A stretch of 5,391 nucleotides of DNA, taken from contig JAUXDP010000221.1 in assembly GCA_030618325.1 (NCBI GenBank), positions 1 to 5,391 on the forward strand, read 5' to 3'. Made by a program: the position numbers and the translations under genes. This document shows positions 1-5,391 of this stretch, piece by piece; within the stretch, counting starts at the first letter, position 1; every line of letters begins with the position of its first letter. The DNA is from Methylococcaceae bacterium (GTDB lineage Bacteria > Pseudomonadota > Gammaproteobacteria > Methylococcales > Methylomonadaceae). The notes beneath the pieces were generated by a model. It was not told the origin of the DNA. It saw only the letters and a program-made list of their open reading frames with translations, and searched no databases.

Positions 1-65
1 AGGGTTAAAAAAGCCATATTCATGGTCGTTCTAAGAATATTTAAAAAATACACTAGTTCTTTCAT
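1..65 (-). CDS. Possible 5' end of a divergent gene, truncated by the window edge
   Basis: Reading the minus strand from an ATG at 65-63 gives about 21 open codons to the window edge, beginning MKELVYFLNILRTT and continuing with hydrophobic residues. An in-frame stop lies just upstream, so this ATG would be the first start. An AAAGG motif precedes it, but only two bases away, which is too close for a good ribosome-binding site. The peptide could be the start of a membrane or signal-bearing protein. The stretch is too short to assign a family, and it may be a chance open frame in AT-rich DNA. Confidence 0.22.
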   Translation of the reverse strand, partial: MKELVYFLNILRTTMNMAFLT

Positions 66-99
66 AACCTTTATTCAAGTCTAAATATCAAAGACTTTT

Positions 100-118
100 G
101 CCATGTGATAGCCATGTG
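100..118. repeat. Tandem 8-bp direct repeat GCCATGTG, 11-bp period
   Basis: GCCATGTG occurs at 100-107 and again, identically, at 111-118. The start-to-start distance is 11 bp, one helical turn. The second copy covers the place where the -35 hexamer of the downstream extended -10 promoter would be. That arrangement is typical of two sites for a dimeric regulator bound on one face of the DNA. A regulatory role is inferred; no regulator is identified. Confidence 0.45.
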
Positions 119-130
119 CGCCCTGGTCTG

Positions 131-139
131 TGCTATTAT
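131..139 (+). promoter_or_regulatory. Extended -10 promoter candidate for the YcxB-like gene
   Basis: The sequence TGC-TATTAT matches an extended -10 element (TGn before a TATAAT-like hexamer at 134-139). No good -35 hexamer lies 16-18 bp upstream; that place is occupied by the GCCATGTG repeat. Transcription would start near 146, leaving a leader of about 40 nt before the ATG at 187. A weak -35 with repeats over it suggests activator dependence, but this is inference. Confidence 0.4.
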
Positions 140-186
140 GGAGCGATTATAAAAATTTCTAGAACCCGTAAACCACTTATAACGAA

Positions 187-717
187 ATGCAAGAAATAGA
201 ATACCAATTTCGGGAAGAAGATTTAATTTTCTATAACGAATTACAATATAAAAATAATGAAGACTATCTGAAAAATATTAAGCGTAATCGTTGGATCTAT
301 CCTGGAATTATGCTTTTGATTGCTTTGTTTTACTGGTCTTACTACGGGAATATGGAACAGGCGCTTTATATTTCATTCATGGCTCTGTTATGGCTATTTG
401 TTACGCCTTGGGTAATCAAGTGGCAAATGAAACATAAAGTGTTGGAGAGTTATACAGAACAGGAAAAAAACAATATGTTTGGTGAATATCGCCTGTTTAT
501 TGATCCAAAGGATCCCAACTTTTTACAGGAAAGATCCCCGAGCGGTAAAAACAAAATCGAATGGAAAGAGATGCTCCGAGTTGATTATGAAAAAAATCAA
601 GTCCATCTTGTGCTTGACACCGGAATAGCCATGATTATACCGACAGAAACCGTAAGCAAAGGAAATCTTGAAAAATTTGCCCGGCAGGTAGAGCAGTTAA
701 TAGAAAAACATGATTAA
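187..717 (+). CDS. YcxB-like membrane protein, two transmembrane helices
   Basis: This 176-residue protein has a charged N-terminal segment (about 1-35), two hydrophobic helices (about 36-53 and 58-79) separated by a short SYYGNMEQ loop, and a soluble C-terminal part. The C-terminal part (about 95-172) has the pattern of the YcxB-like domain: an aromatic-rich strand, an IEWKEM segment near 124, and a hydrophobic strand ending in MIIPTE near 149-154. Proteins of this type are small inner-membrane proteins of unknown function, with the domain expected in the cytoplasm. The ATG has no clear Shine-Dalgarno sequence, but no alternative in-frame start fits better. The gene stands alone: its upstream region has an extended -10 and a direct repeat, and the next gene downstream is convergent. 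The family call rests on pattern recognition, not a search. Confidence 0.85.
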   Translation: MQEIEYQFREEDLIFYNELQYKNNEDYLKNIKRNRWIYPGIMLLIALFYWSYYGNMEQALYISFMALLWLFVTPWVIKWQMKHKVLESYTEQEKNNMFGEYRLFIDPKDPNFLQERSPSGKNKIEWKEMLRVDYEKNQVHLVLDTGIAMIIPTETVSKGNLEKFARQVEQLIEKHD

Positions 718-753
718 TAAGTCAGAAGTTTAGCATGGGGTATCGATGAAGAA

Positions 754-786
754 AGGCATCTGTCTCGATTGAGACGCTTCGTGCCT
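754..786 (-). terminator. Hairpin between convergent genes, possible terminator of the small minus-strand gene
   Basis: GTCTC (762-766) pairs with GAGAC (771-775) around a GATT loop. AGGCA (754-758) pairs with TGCCT (782-786) outside an asymmetric internal loop. Read on the minus strand, the stem is followed by TTCTTC, a weak U-rich tail. It lies about 60 bp beyond the stop of the minus-strand gene at 849-1028. On the plus strand no T-run follows. It may terminate transcription between the converging genes, but the broken stem and poor U-tract make this uncertain. Confidence 0.3.
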
Positions 787-848
787 CAGCACATTATGAA
801 TTGAAAAACCTAAATCACGCCTTGGATCTAGAAAATCAGCCAAGACAT

Positions 849-1028
849 TCAAAGTATTCCTGCACGTTTTTGGATATAATACCGACAGGCATCAACACAC
901 TCAGGCTTTGAAGGATAAGGACCACTCACCATATCAACGGTAAAAAACCACCAGCCCTGTTTGTTAACATAATAACGATCCTGTGGCTTAAAGACAGGAT
1001 TATTAATTCTATGATATTTCTTTTCCAC
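849..1028 (-). CDS. Small protein, DUF6316-like, 59 aa
   Basis: The minus strand encodes 59 residues from a GTG at 1028-1026 to a TGA at 851-849. The product begins MEKKYHRINN and has a compact core: PQDRYYVNKQGWWFFTVD (15-32), then SGPYPSKPECVDACRYYIQKR (35-55). The pattern of R-[YF]-Y, an aromatic W[WY]F strand, a GP[YF].S turn and a final helix beginning near E/C and ending Y-I is that of small DUF6316-type proteins, as I recall them from gammaproteobacteria. Their function is unknown. No transmembrane segment is present, so it is probably cytoplasmic. The Shine-Dalgarno signal is poor: a run of G abuts the GTG and an AGG lies further upstream. A stop lies four codons upstream in frame, so no longer start is available. 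The gene diverges from yheS with 31 bp between start codons. The coherent aromatic-rich composition makes a real gene likely; the family name is less sure. Confidence 0.62.
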   Translation of the reverse strand: MEKKYHRINNPVFKPQDRYYVNKQGWWFFTVDMVSGPYPSKPECVDACRYYIQKRAGIL

Positions 1029-1059
1029 CCCTATATTTTATCTGACCTGAGATAAAGTT

Positions 1060-2964
1060 GTGCTGAACTTTAAAAATATTAGCTTACGACGAGGCACCGA
1101 TGTTTTATTTTCTGGTGCATCATTTACTATCCATAAAGCCCAAAAGCTAGGTATTACCGGAGCGAACGGTGTTGGAAAATCAAGTTTTTTCGCCTTTATT
1201 CGCAACGAATTACATCCTGATGAAGGTGATTTTACGATGCCGCCTGGTTTACAAATTGCCCATGTTGCCCAGGAAACACCCGCGGTGCCATGCAATGCAA
1301 TTGAGTATGTAATCGACGGTGACCAGGAACTAAGAAGATTACAGCTGCAATTACAAGCTGCAGAACAAGCGGACGATGGCATCAAACAGGCAGAGTTACA
1401 TGCAAAATTAGACACTTTAGGCGGTTATACAGCACAATCGCGCGCATCACGATTATTAAATGGACTTGGCTTTTTGCCTGCTCAAGAACAAAAAGCGGTT
1501 GCTGAATTTTCTGGTGGTTGGCGTATGCGTCTTAATCTAGCCCAGGCTTTAATGTGTCGCTCTGATGTGCTATTGCTTGACGAACCCACCAATCATCTAG
1601 ATCTGGATGCTGTAATGTGGCTGCAGGACTGGTTATGTAAGTACCCTGGAACCCTATTATTGATTTCACATGATCGTGATTTTCTCGATGCTGTTGCCGA
1701 TCACATTATTCATATTGAACAACAAAAAGCAGAAATTTACACTGGAAACTACACCGCATTTGAAAAAATCCGCGCAGAAAAATTAGCCCAACAACAATCA
1801 GCGTATGAAAAACAGCAACAAGAGATTGCTCATATGCAAAGTTTTGTTGATCGTTTTAAAGCCAAAGCAACCAAAGCAAAGCAGGCCCAAAGCAGGGTAA
1901 AAGCTTTGGAAAAGATGTCTTTGATTGCACAGGCGCATGTTGATTCGCCTTTTGATTTTACCTTTGTCGCACCCAATAAACTTCCCAACCCACTCATTAA
2001 AATTAGCCAGGCCAGTGTGGGTTATGACCAAACAGTTATTCTGAAGGATATCAATCTGTCTATTTCACCGGGAGATAGAATTGGTTTATTGGGGCCGAAT
2101 GGTGCAGGTAAATCGACCTTAATTAAGGTACTAGCAGGAGAGATGGAACCATTAAGCGGGGAAAAGCAGGATGCAGAAATGCTGAAAATTGGTTACTTCG
2201 CCCAACATCAGTTGGAACAATTGCACCTCGACGAGAGTCCATTATGGCATCTTAGAAAAATAAACCCCAAGGCAACAGAAAAAGAATTGAGGAATTATTT
2301 AGGCGGTTTTAATTTTCATGGCGATAAAGCGCTGGAAAAGGTTGCCCCTTTTTCCGGTGGTGAAAAAGCCAGGCTAGTCCTGGCGCTACTTGTTTATCAG
2401 CAACCGAACTTGTTATTGCTAGATGAACCAACCAACCATCTGGATCTGGAAATGCGCCATGCACTTAGTGTTGCTTTGCAGGAATTTCAGGGTGCTATTA
2501 TCTTAGTATCACATGACCGGCATATGCTGCGTTCAGTTACAGACCAATTGATACTTGTTGCTAATGCAAAAGTACAATTATACGATGGTGATTTAGTTGA
2601 CTATCACCAATGGTTGGTAGAACAAAAACAACAAAATATCGAACAACCTGACACCATTAAAGCCAGCCAATCTATGTCGCGGAAAGAGCAGCGAAAATTA
2701 GATGCTGAACGTAGACAAAAATTAAAACCGTTGTATGATGCAGTTAATAACGCAGAGCGAGAAATAGAGAAATTACACCAGGAACAACAGCAATTAGAAA
2801 AGATTTTAACTGATCCTGAAATTTATTCTGATGCGGAAAAAAATCGCTTAAAACAGTTATTACACCGAAAGGTACAGCTAGATAAACTATTAGAAACGAC
2901 CGAAGCTGACTGGCTAACTGCAGGTGAGCAGCTGGAAATTGCCGAAAACGAAAATAATGTTTGA
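1060..2964 (+). CDS. yheS: ABC-F family ribosome-associated ATPase, YheS-like
   Basis: This 634-residue protein has two ABC ATPase domains and no membrane domain, as in ABC-F proteins, which bind the ribosomal E site and act on stalled or slow translation rather than transport. Domain 1 has Walker A GANGVGKSS (34-42), signature SGGW (151-154), Walker B ending LLLDEP with the catalytic Glu at 175, and the switch His at 204. The interdomain linker carries the charged helical segment QSFVDRFKAKATKAKQAQ beginning at 260, which is the P-site tRNA interaction motif. Domain 2 has Walker A GPNGAGKST (345-353), signature SGGE (432-435), Walker B Asp455-Glu456 and His 485. A charged Gln/Lys-rich coiled coil fills about 545-634. 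Length and linker match E. coli YheS (637 aa) closely. The start is GTG, preceded by a weak GAG eight bases upstream; the frame begins MLNFKNISLRRG, as expected for the family. All catalytic residues are present, so it should be active. The next gene overlaps its 3' end, suggesting co-transcription. Confidence 0.96.
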   Translation: MLNFKNISLRRGTDVLFSGASFTIHKAQKLGITGANGVGKSSFFAFIRNELHPDEGDFTMPPGLQIAHVAQETPAVPCNAIEYVIDGDQELRRLQLQLQAAEQADDGIKQAELHAKLDTLGGYTAQSRASRLLNGLGFLPAQEQKAVAEFSGGWRMRLNLAQALMCRSDVLLLDEPTNHLDLDAVMWLQDWLCKYPGTLLLISHDRDFLDAVADHIIHIEQQKAEIYTGNYTAFEKIRAEKLAQQQSAYEKQQQEIAHMQSFVDRFKAKATKAKQAQSRVKALEKMSLIAQAHVDSPFDFTFVAPNKLPNPLIKISQASVGYDQTVILKDINLSISPGDRIGLLGPNGAGKSTLIKVLAGEMEPLSGEKQDAEMLKIGYFAQHQLEQLHLDESPLWHLRKINPKATEKELRNYLGGFNFHGDKALEKVAPFSGGEKARLVLALLVYQQPNLLLLDEPTNHLDLEMRHALSVALQEFQGAIILVSHDRHMLRSVTDQLILVANAKVQLYDGDLVDYHQWLVEQKQQNIEQPDTIKASQSMSRKEQRKLDAERRQKLKPLYDAVNNAEREIEKLHQEQQQLEKILTDPEIYSDAEKNRLKQLLHRKVQLDKLLETTEADWLTAGEQLEIAENENNV

Positions 2965-3469
2965 GATTATTGTATTATTTTTTAAAATTTGTCTGCTGAA
3001 GAAAGCACCACAAGATATCCCTTATTCTGTCTGGCTTTTCAGGATAACAGCGGCCATCAATGCGTTTATCAGCTTTCTGATTATCTATATTTCCACAGGT
3101 TGGTGGTACGCATTACAACAAGTAGTCACAGGTGTCGCCCTAATCATCGCTATCACCTGGGTAATTTTGCTACTGGCAAACAAAACTGCACGTTTCTATC
3201 AAACTGCTACAGCTTTATTCGGTACTGATACAATCATAAATTTCTTTGCTATTCCTGCTTTATCAACGCTTGCAACGAATCACGCAACCGGATTTTCCAA
3301 TCTGCTTCTAATCGGTTTGATGGTTTGGCATTGGCTAATTAGTGGTCATATTTTTCGTCATACCCTTTCTTCAAATTTACTGTTTGGTTTGGGTGTGGCA
3401 TTGTTATATATTATTAGTTCAAACTGGGTTATGGTAACCCTATTTCCTCAAACTATTGATGTGGGGTAA
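2957..3469 (+). CDS. Conserved-type multi-pass membrane protein of unknown function
   Basis: The 170-residue product is very hydrophobic. Likely helices lie at about 28-47, 54-74, 84-104, 113-133 and 140-162, preceded by a short amphipathic N-terminus (MFEIIVLFFK). No signal peptide, catalytic motif or transporter signature is evident. The ATG at 2957 overlaps the end of yheS by 8 bp in another frame, a usual sign of translational coupling. A GTG at 2924 would add 11 residues (MSSWKLPKTKI) lying wholly inside yheS and without hydrophobic character, so ATG is preferred. The universal stress gene follows 8 bp after its stop. I recall similar small membrane proteins beside yheS or usp genes in gammaproteobacteria, but I cannot name a family or assign a function. 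Confidence 0.85.
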   Translation: MFEIIVLFFKICLLKKAPQDIPYSVWLFRITAAINAFISFLIIYISTGWWYALQQVVTGVALIIAITWVILLLANKTARFYQTATALFGTDTIINFFAIPALSTLATNHATGFSNLLLIGLMVWHWLISGHIFRHTLSSNLLFGLGVALLYIISSNWVMVTLFPQTIDVG

Positions 3470-3477
3470 TTTTCGTG

Positions 3478-3921
3478 ATGAACACCTATAAGCACGTTTT
3501 ATTAGCAGCAGATTTTTCAGAAAATGGTGAAGCCATATCCAAGCGAGCCAAAGAAATAGCAGATAGAAACCAAGCCAAATTGAGTACTGTCCATATTGTA
3601 GATTATTTACCAATAACTGATGCAACCTATGGCCCGATAATTCCTTACGATATGGATTTAACGTCAGAGTTAATGGATGCGGCAAAGCTAAGATTAGCTG
3701 AATTAGGCAAAAAACTGAACATTGATGAAGCCAATCAATGGCTAGAAATGGGTAGCCCGAAGCTAGAAGTGGTTCGGATTGCAGAAGAAAACCATGTCGA
3801 TTTAATCGTTGCCGGCTCCCATGGCCGACATGGCTTGGCATTACTCTTGGGATCAACAGTCAACGGGATTTTGCATCATGCTACATGCGATGTTCTGGCG
3901 GTTAGAATACAGGATGATTAA
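3478..3921 (+). CDS. Universal stress protein, UspA family
   Basis: This 147-residue protein has one Usp domain with the usual alpha/beta nucleotide-binding fold. Strand 1 is YKHVLLAADFS with the conserved Asp at 12; a helix with GEAISKRAKEIADR follows, then strand 2 KLSTVHIVD. Near the C-terminus DLIVAGSHGRHG leads to the phosphate-binding region GSHG (113-116), RHGLALLL, GST, and the closing strand CDVLAVRI. The presence of the glycine-rich G-x2-G...G-S/T pattern suggests the ATP-binding type rather than E. coli UspA, which lacks it. It is a cytoplasmic, probably dimeric protein linked to stress and growth arrest; its target is unknown. A GTG lies directly before the ATG (3475). GGGG at 3463-3466 is spaced slightly better for the GTG, so the protein may carry one extra Met. 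Its 8-bp distance from the membrane gene places it in the yheS set. Confidence 0.93.
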   Translation: MNTYKHVLLAADFSENGEAISKRAKEIADRNQAKLSTVHIVDYLPITDATYGPIIPYDMDLTSELMDAAKLRLAELGKKLNIDEANQWLEMGSPKLEVVRIAEENHVDLIVAGSHGRHGLALLLGSTVNGILHHATCDVLAVRIQDD

Positions 3922-3986
3922 GTTTGCATACCATGGCACTGGGCGAAGGTAGAGGCAGATATCATCAATCCAGTATTTAATTTTAA

Positions 3987-3990
3987 TAAA
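3987..3990. repeat. Left copy of the TAAA target-site duplication
   Basis: TAAA directly abuts the left terminal repeat and is repeated directly beyond the right terminus at 4132-4135. In such AT-rich flanks a 4-bp match could be chance, but its exact placement at both ends supports insertion by transposition. Confidence 0.65.
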
Positions 3991-4131
3991 GGGTACCTCT
4001 AATAATTGCCTTTTTGCCCGATTTCGGCGTTGGATAATTTTCTGCGATCCTCATGTATTCCATATACACTGCGGTTCTCAAAAAACATCCGCCTTGAACT
4101 CGAACAAAAATTCGAATTATTAGAGGTACCC
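3991..4131. mobile_element. MITE-like non-autonomous insertion, 141 bp, IS5-like ends
   Basis: The ends are perfect 17-bp inverted repeats: GGGTACCTCTAATAATT at 3991-4007 and its exact complement at 4115-4131. Directly outside both ends is the tetranucleotide TAAA (3987-3990 and 4132-4135), as expected for a target duplication. The interior continues the symmetry imperfectly (matching TTTTTG, CGA, GGCG, CC and CA blocks). At the exact centre TGTAT (4054-4058) and ATACA (4064-4068) flank five bases. The whole unit can therefore fold into one long hairpin. It has no transposase, so it would need one supplied in trans. The 4-bp duplication ending in AA and the GGGTACCTCT ends suggest IS5-family ancestry; that assignment is from memory and uncertain. 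Short open frames crossing it are not genes. Confidence 0.85.
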
Positions 4132-4135
4132 TAAA
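4132..4135. repeat. Right copy of the TAAA target-site duplication
   Basis: This TAAA directly follows the right terminal repeat and matches the left copy at 3987-3990. It lies 17 bp before the start codon of the TM2 gene, fixing how close the insertion came to that gene. Confidence 0.65.
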
Positions 4136-4152
4136 TATAAATAATATAAAAA

Positions 4153-4566
4153 ATGTTAGGAACAATAGAAAGCTACGACAACAAATCTCAAACTGGCGTT
4201 ATCAAAAGTAAAAAAGGACATTATGCTTTTCACATTGATGATTGGCAGGATGAAGAGCCACCTGAGAAAAATGATGATGTTTCTTTTGAAGAAAAGGATG
4301 GCGAAATTTATACTGTTTCCCTAATAGGAGCTTATTTCGCACAAATGGAACCGGTCAAATCCCGAATTATTGCCGGTTTGTTGGGGGTGATTCTAGGAGC
4401 TGTTGGAGCACATCGTTTTTATCTAGGTTATTACACCATTGGTATAGCGCAGTTGATTGTTACCGGTCTTACTTTGGGATATGGACTTCTGTGGGGATTT
4501 ATAGAAGGAGTTCTACTTCTTTCCGGTAATATAGATAGAGATGCCAAGAACCGTCCTTTAAAATAA
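4153..4566 (+). CDS. Cold-shock-like domain fused to TM2 membrane domain
   Basis: This 137-residue protein has two parts. Residues 1-57 look like a small beta-barrel of cold-shock/OB type: MLGTIESYDNKSQTGVIKSK, then HYAFHIDDW, then VSFEEKDG, matching the G-x-I...TGVI...Y-x-F pattern, although the classical RNP aromatic motifs are only partly kept. Residues 68-125 are a TM2 domain: a helix from about 72 to 86, the conserved turn GAHRFYLGYY (85-94), and a second helix region about 96-124 ending near W114 and E118. The TM2 domain would place the protein in the inner membrane; the N-terminal domain could bind nucleic acid, which is inference. The same fusion is known in other gammaproteobacteria as TM2 domain-containing proteins of unknown role. 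The ATG has only an A/T-rich leader and no Shine-Dalgarno, and a MITE ends 21 bp upstream. Confidence 0.88.
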   Translation: MLGTIESYDNKSQTGVIKSKKGHYAFHIDDWQDEEPPEKNDDVSFEEKDGEIYTVSLIGAYFAQMEPVKSRIIAGLLGVILGAVGAHRFYLGYYTIGIAQLIVTGLTLGYGLLWGFIEGVLLLSGNIDRDAKNRPLK

Positions 4567-4579
4567 CCCTTGCACGTCC

Positions 4580-4588
4580 TGATATACT
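4580..4588 (+). promoter_or_regulatory. Extended -10 promoter candidate for the acyltransferase gene
   Basis: TGA-TATACT is a good extended -10 (TGn, then a hexamer one base off TATAAT) in the 51-bp gap after the TM2 gene. No convincing -35 lies at the standard spacing, which extended -10 promoters can tolerate. Transcription would begin near 4595, giving a leader of about 23 nt. It would allow the acyltransferase to be expressed separately from the gene before it. Confidence 0.42.
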
Positions 4589-4617
4589 CTTTTCGTTTAA
4601 ATTAAGTCCATCCCTTC

Positions 4618-5391
4618 ATGCAACGAATATTGTATTACGCAATTTTACCTCTCTTTTGGTTAATTTCCCTGCTCCCCATTTCAGTTTTATATCTATTTTC
4701 TGACTTCTTATATTCGATTATTTATGTTGTTCTTGGCTACCGAAAAAAAGTCGTTCAAGAAAACCTAAATAATGCCTTCCCGGAAAAATCTTCCGAGGAA
4801 ATTAATAAAATAACCCGTGATTATTATCACTATCTTTGTGATTTACTCGTCGAAGTTTTAAAAGGCGCTTCCATGACCCGCGAACAATACGAACAGCGAT
4901 GGACAGCCGATTCAGAAGAAGTTTTAAAAATTTATGCACAAAATCGAAGTGCAATTTTTATTTTGGGTCACTTTGGAAACTGGGAAGCGGCAGCACCTGT
5001 TTGCACCTTCTATTGCAACTACCACCTCAATATTGTTTACAAACCAATAGCTAATAGTTATTTCGAAAAACTGGTTAACAAAATACGAACCAGATTCAAC
5101 AATAAGGTTACGCCTATGGATAAGATTTTAAGGCAAATGCTTAAGGATAAAAATAAACCAATCGCCTATGCCTTCGTATCCGACCAATCACCTTCTCCAA
5201 AAAATGCTTACTGGATGGATTTTTTAAACCAGGATACTGCCGTATTCACCGGTGTAGAAAAAATCGCTCAGAAACTAAATATTCCGGTAATTTATATCTC
5301 TGTTCAGCGAAAAAAACGGGGTTACTATCATATCCAGCCGACACTCCTGTTTGAAAACCCTAAAGAAACTCAGGAAGGCGAAATCATGCAT
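4618..5391 (+). CDS. Lipid A biosynthesis/lysophospholipid acyltransferase (LpxL/HtrB family), 3' truncated
   Basis: The frame is open from ATG 4618 to the window edge, 258 codons without a stop; family members are about 290-310 residues, so roughly the last tenth is missing. The N-terminus holds a membrane anchor (about 3-38, ILYYAILPLFWLISLLP then LYLFSDFLY). Next comes the family segment GYRKKVVQENLNNAFP, then DYYHYLCDLLVEVLKG. The catalytic H-x4-E motif is HFGNWE, with His at 118 and Glu at 123. Downstream lie FVSDQSPS, then FTGVEKIAQKLNIPVIYISVQR. The enzyme moves an acyl chain onto a lipid A precursor or related lipid at the cytoplasmic face of the inner membrane. The wording of the motifs (GYRKKVV.ENL, NAYWMDFLNQDT.VFTG.EKIA) is closer to what I remember from Bacteroidetes homologues than to E. 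coli LpxL. No Shine-Dalgarno sequence precedes the ATG. The exact substrate cannot be read from the sequence. Confidence 0.92.
   Translation, partial: MQRILYYAILPLFWLISLLPISVLYLFSDFLYSIIYVVLGYRKKVVQENLNNAFPEKSSEEINKITRDYYHYLCDLLVEVLKGASMTREQYEQRWTADSEEVLKIYAQNRSAIFILGHFGNWEAAAPVCTFYCNYHLNIVYKPIANSYFEKLVNKIRTRFNNKVTPMDKILRQMLKDKNKPIAYAFVSDQSPSPKNAYWMDFLNQDTAVFTGVEKIAQKLNIPVIYISVQRKKRGYYHIQPTLLFENPKETQEGEIMH

Noticed and set aside
822..848. CTTGG/CCAAG inverted pair just after the small minus-strand gene, considered as its terminator
   Set aside because: Only five pairs close a loop of about 14 bases, so the stem is too weak; the hairpin at 754-786 is a better candidate.
1038..1415. Minus-strand open frame of 125 codons antisense to the start of yheS
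   Set aside because: It lies opposite strongly conserved ABC coding sequence and has a low-complexity Cys/Ser-rich product with no domain pattern; it also overlaps nothing that needs explaining.
1798..2031. Minus-strand open frame of 77 codons within yheS
   Set aside because: It is antisense to the ABC-F linker region, with no recognisable domain and no start signal.
2989..3228. Plus-strand open frame of 79 codons inside the membrane protein gene
   Set aside because: It is out of frame with a well-supported hydrophobic protein, and its product shows no coherent features.
3440..3856. Minus-strand open frame of 138 codons opposite the universal stress gene
   Set aside because: The plus strand encodes a clear Usp domain with its glycine motif; the antisense product's hydrophobic look follows from that codon content.
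3922..3986. Terminator after the universal stress gene
   Set aside because: No GC-rich stem followed by a T-run was found; only a CCATGG palindrome is present. The MITE hairpin is followed by A/T sequence without a T-tract on the plus strand.
3983..4165. Minus-strand open frame of 60 codons across the MITE
   Set aside because: It runs through both terminal repeats and the target duplications and starts inside the TM2 gene, so it is a by-product of the palindromic insertion rather than a gene.

Overview
The window is AT-rich and gene-dense. It most likely comes from a gammaproteobacterial chromosome. The best taxonomic signal is a full-length ABC-F ATPase that reads as a close relative of E. 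coli YheS, followed by a conserved-looking membrane protein and a UspA-family protein. Extended -10 sequences of sigma70 type lie before two genes. The last gene, a lipid A/lysophospholipid acyltransferase, has a sequence style I associate more with Bacteroidetes. The genus cannot be settled by eye; an AT-rich environmental gammaproteobacterium (for example Methylococcales or Legionellales) is only a guess.

Layout. Bases 1-186 are mostly non-coding: a possible divergent gene running off the left edge, an extended -10 element, and a tandem 8-bp direct repeat one helical turn apart. A two-helix membrane protein with a YcxB-like C-terminal domain follows (187-717, +). Between it and yheS lies a hairpin (754-786) and a short minus-strand gene of 59 codons (849-1028), which resembles small DUF6316-type proteins and is easily overlooked. 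It diverges from yheS, with 31 bp between the two start codons. Next is a tight three-gene set on the plus strand: yheS (1060-2964), a multi-pass membrane protein overlapping it by 8 bp (2957-3469), and a universal stress protein 8 bp further on (3478-3921).

Bases 3922-4152 hold the most distinctive non-coding feature. It is a 141-bp insertion with perfect 17-bp terminal inverted repeats, flanked by a TAAA duplication, whose interior is also an imperfect palindrome. This is a MITE-like, non-autonomous transposon remnant (3991-4131) of likely IS5-type ancestry. It sits 21 bp upstream of a gene joining a cold-shock-like domain to a TM2 membrane domain (4153-4566). A lipid A-type acyltransferase starts at 4618 and is cut by the right edge.

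Function. YheS acts on ribosomes, the Usp is a stress-associated nucleotide-binding protein, and the remaining proteins are mostly envelope-associated. No defence system, CRISPR array, rRNA or tRNA was recognised. Nothing amounts to a clearly new multi-gene system; the MITE, the hidden small gene and the repeat-bearing promoter are the points most worth following up.
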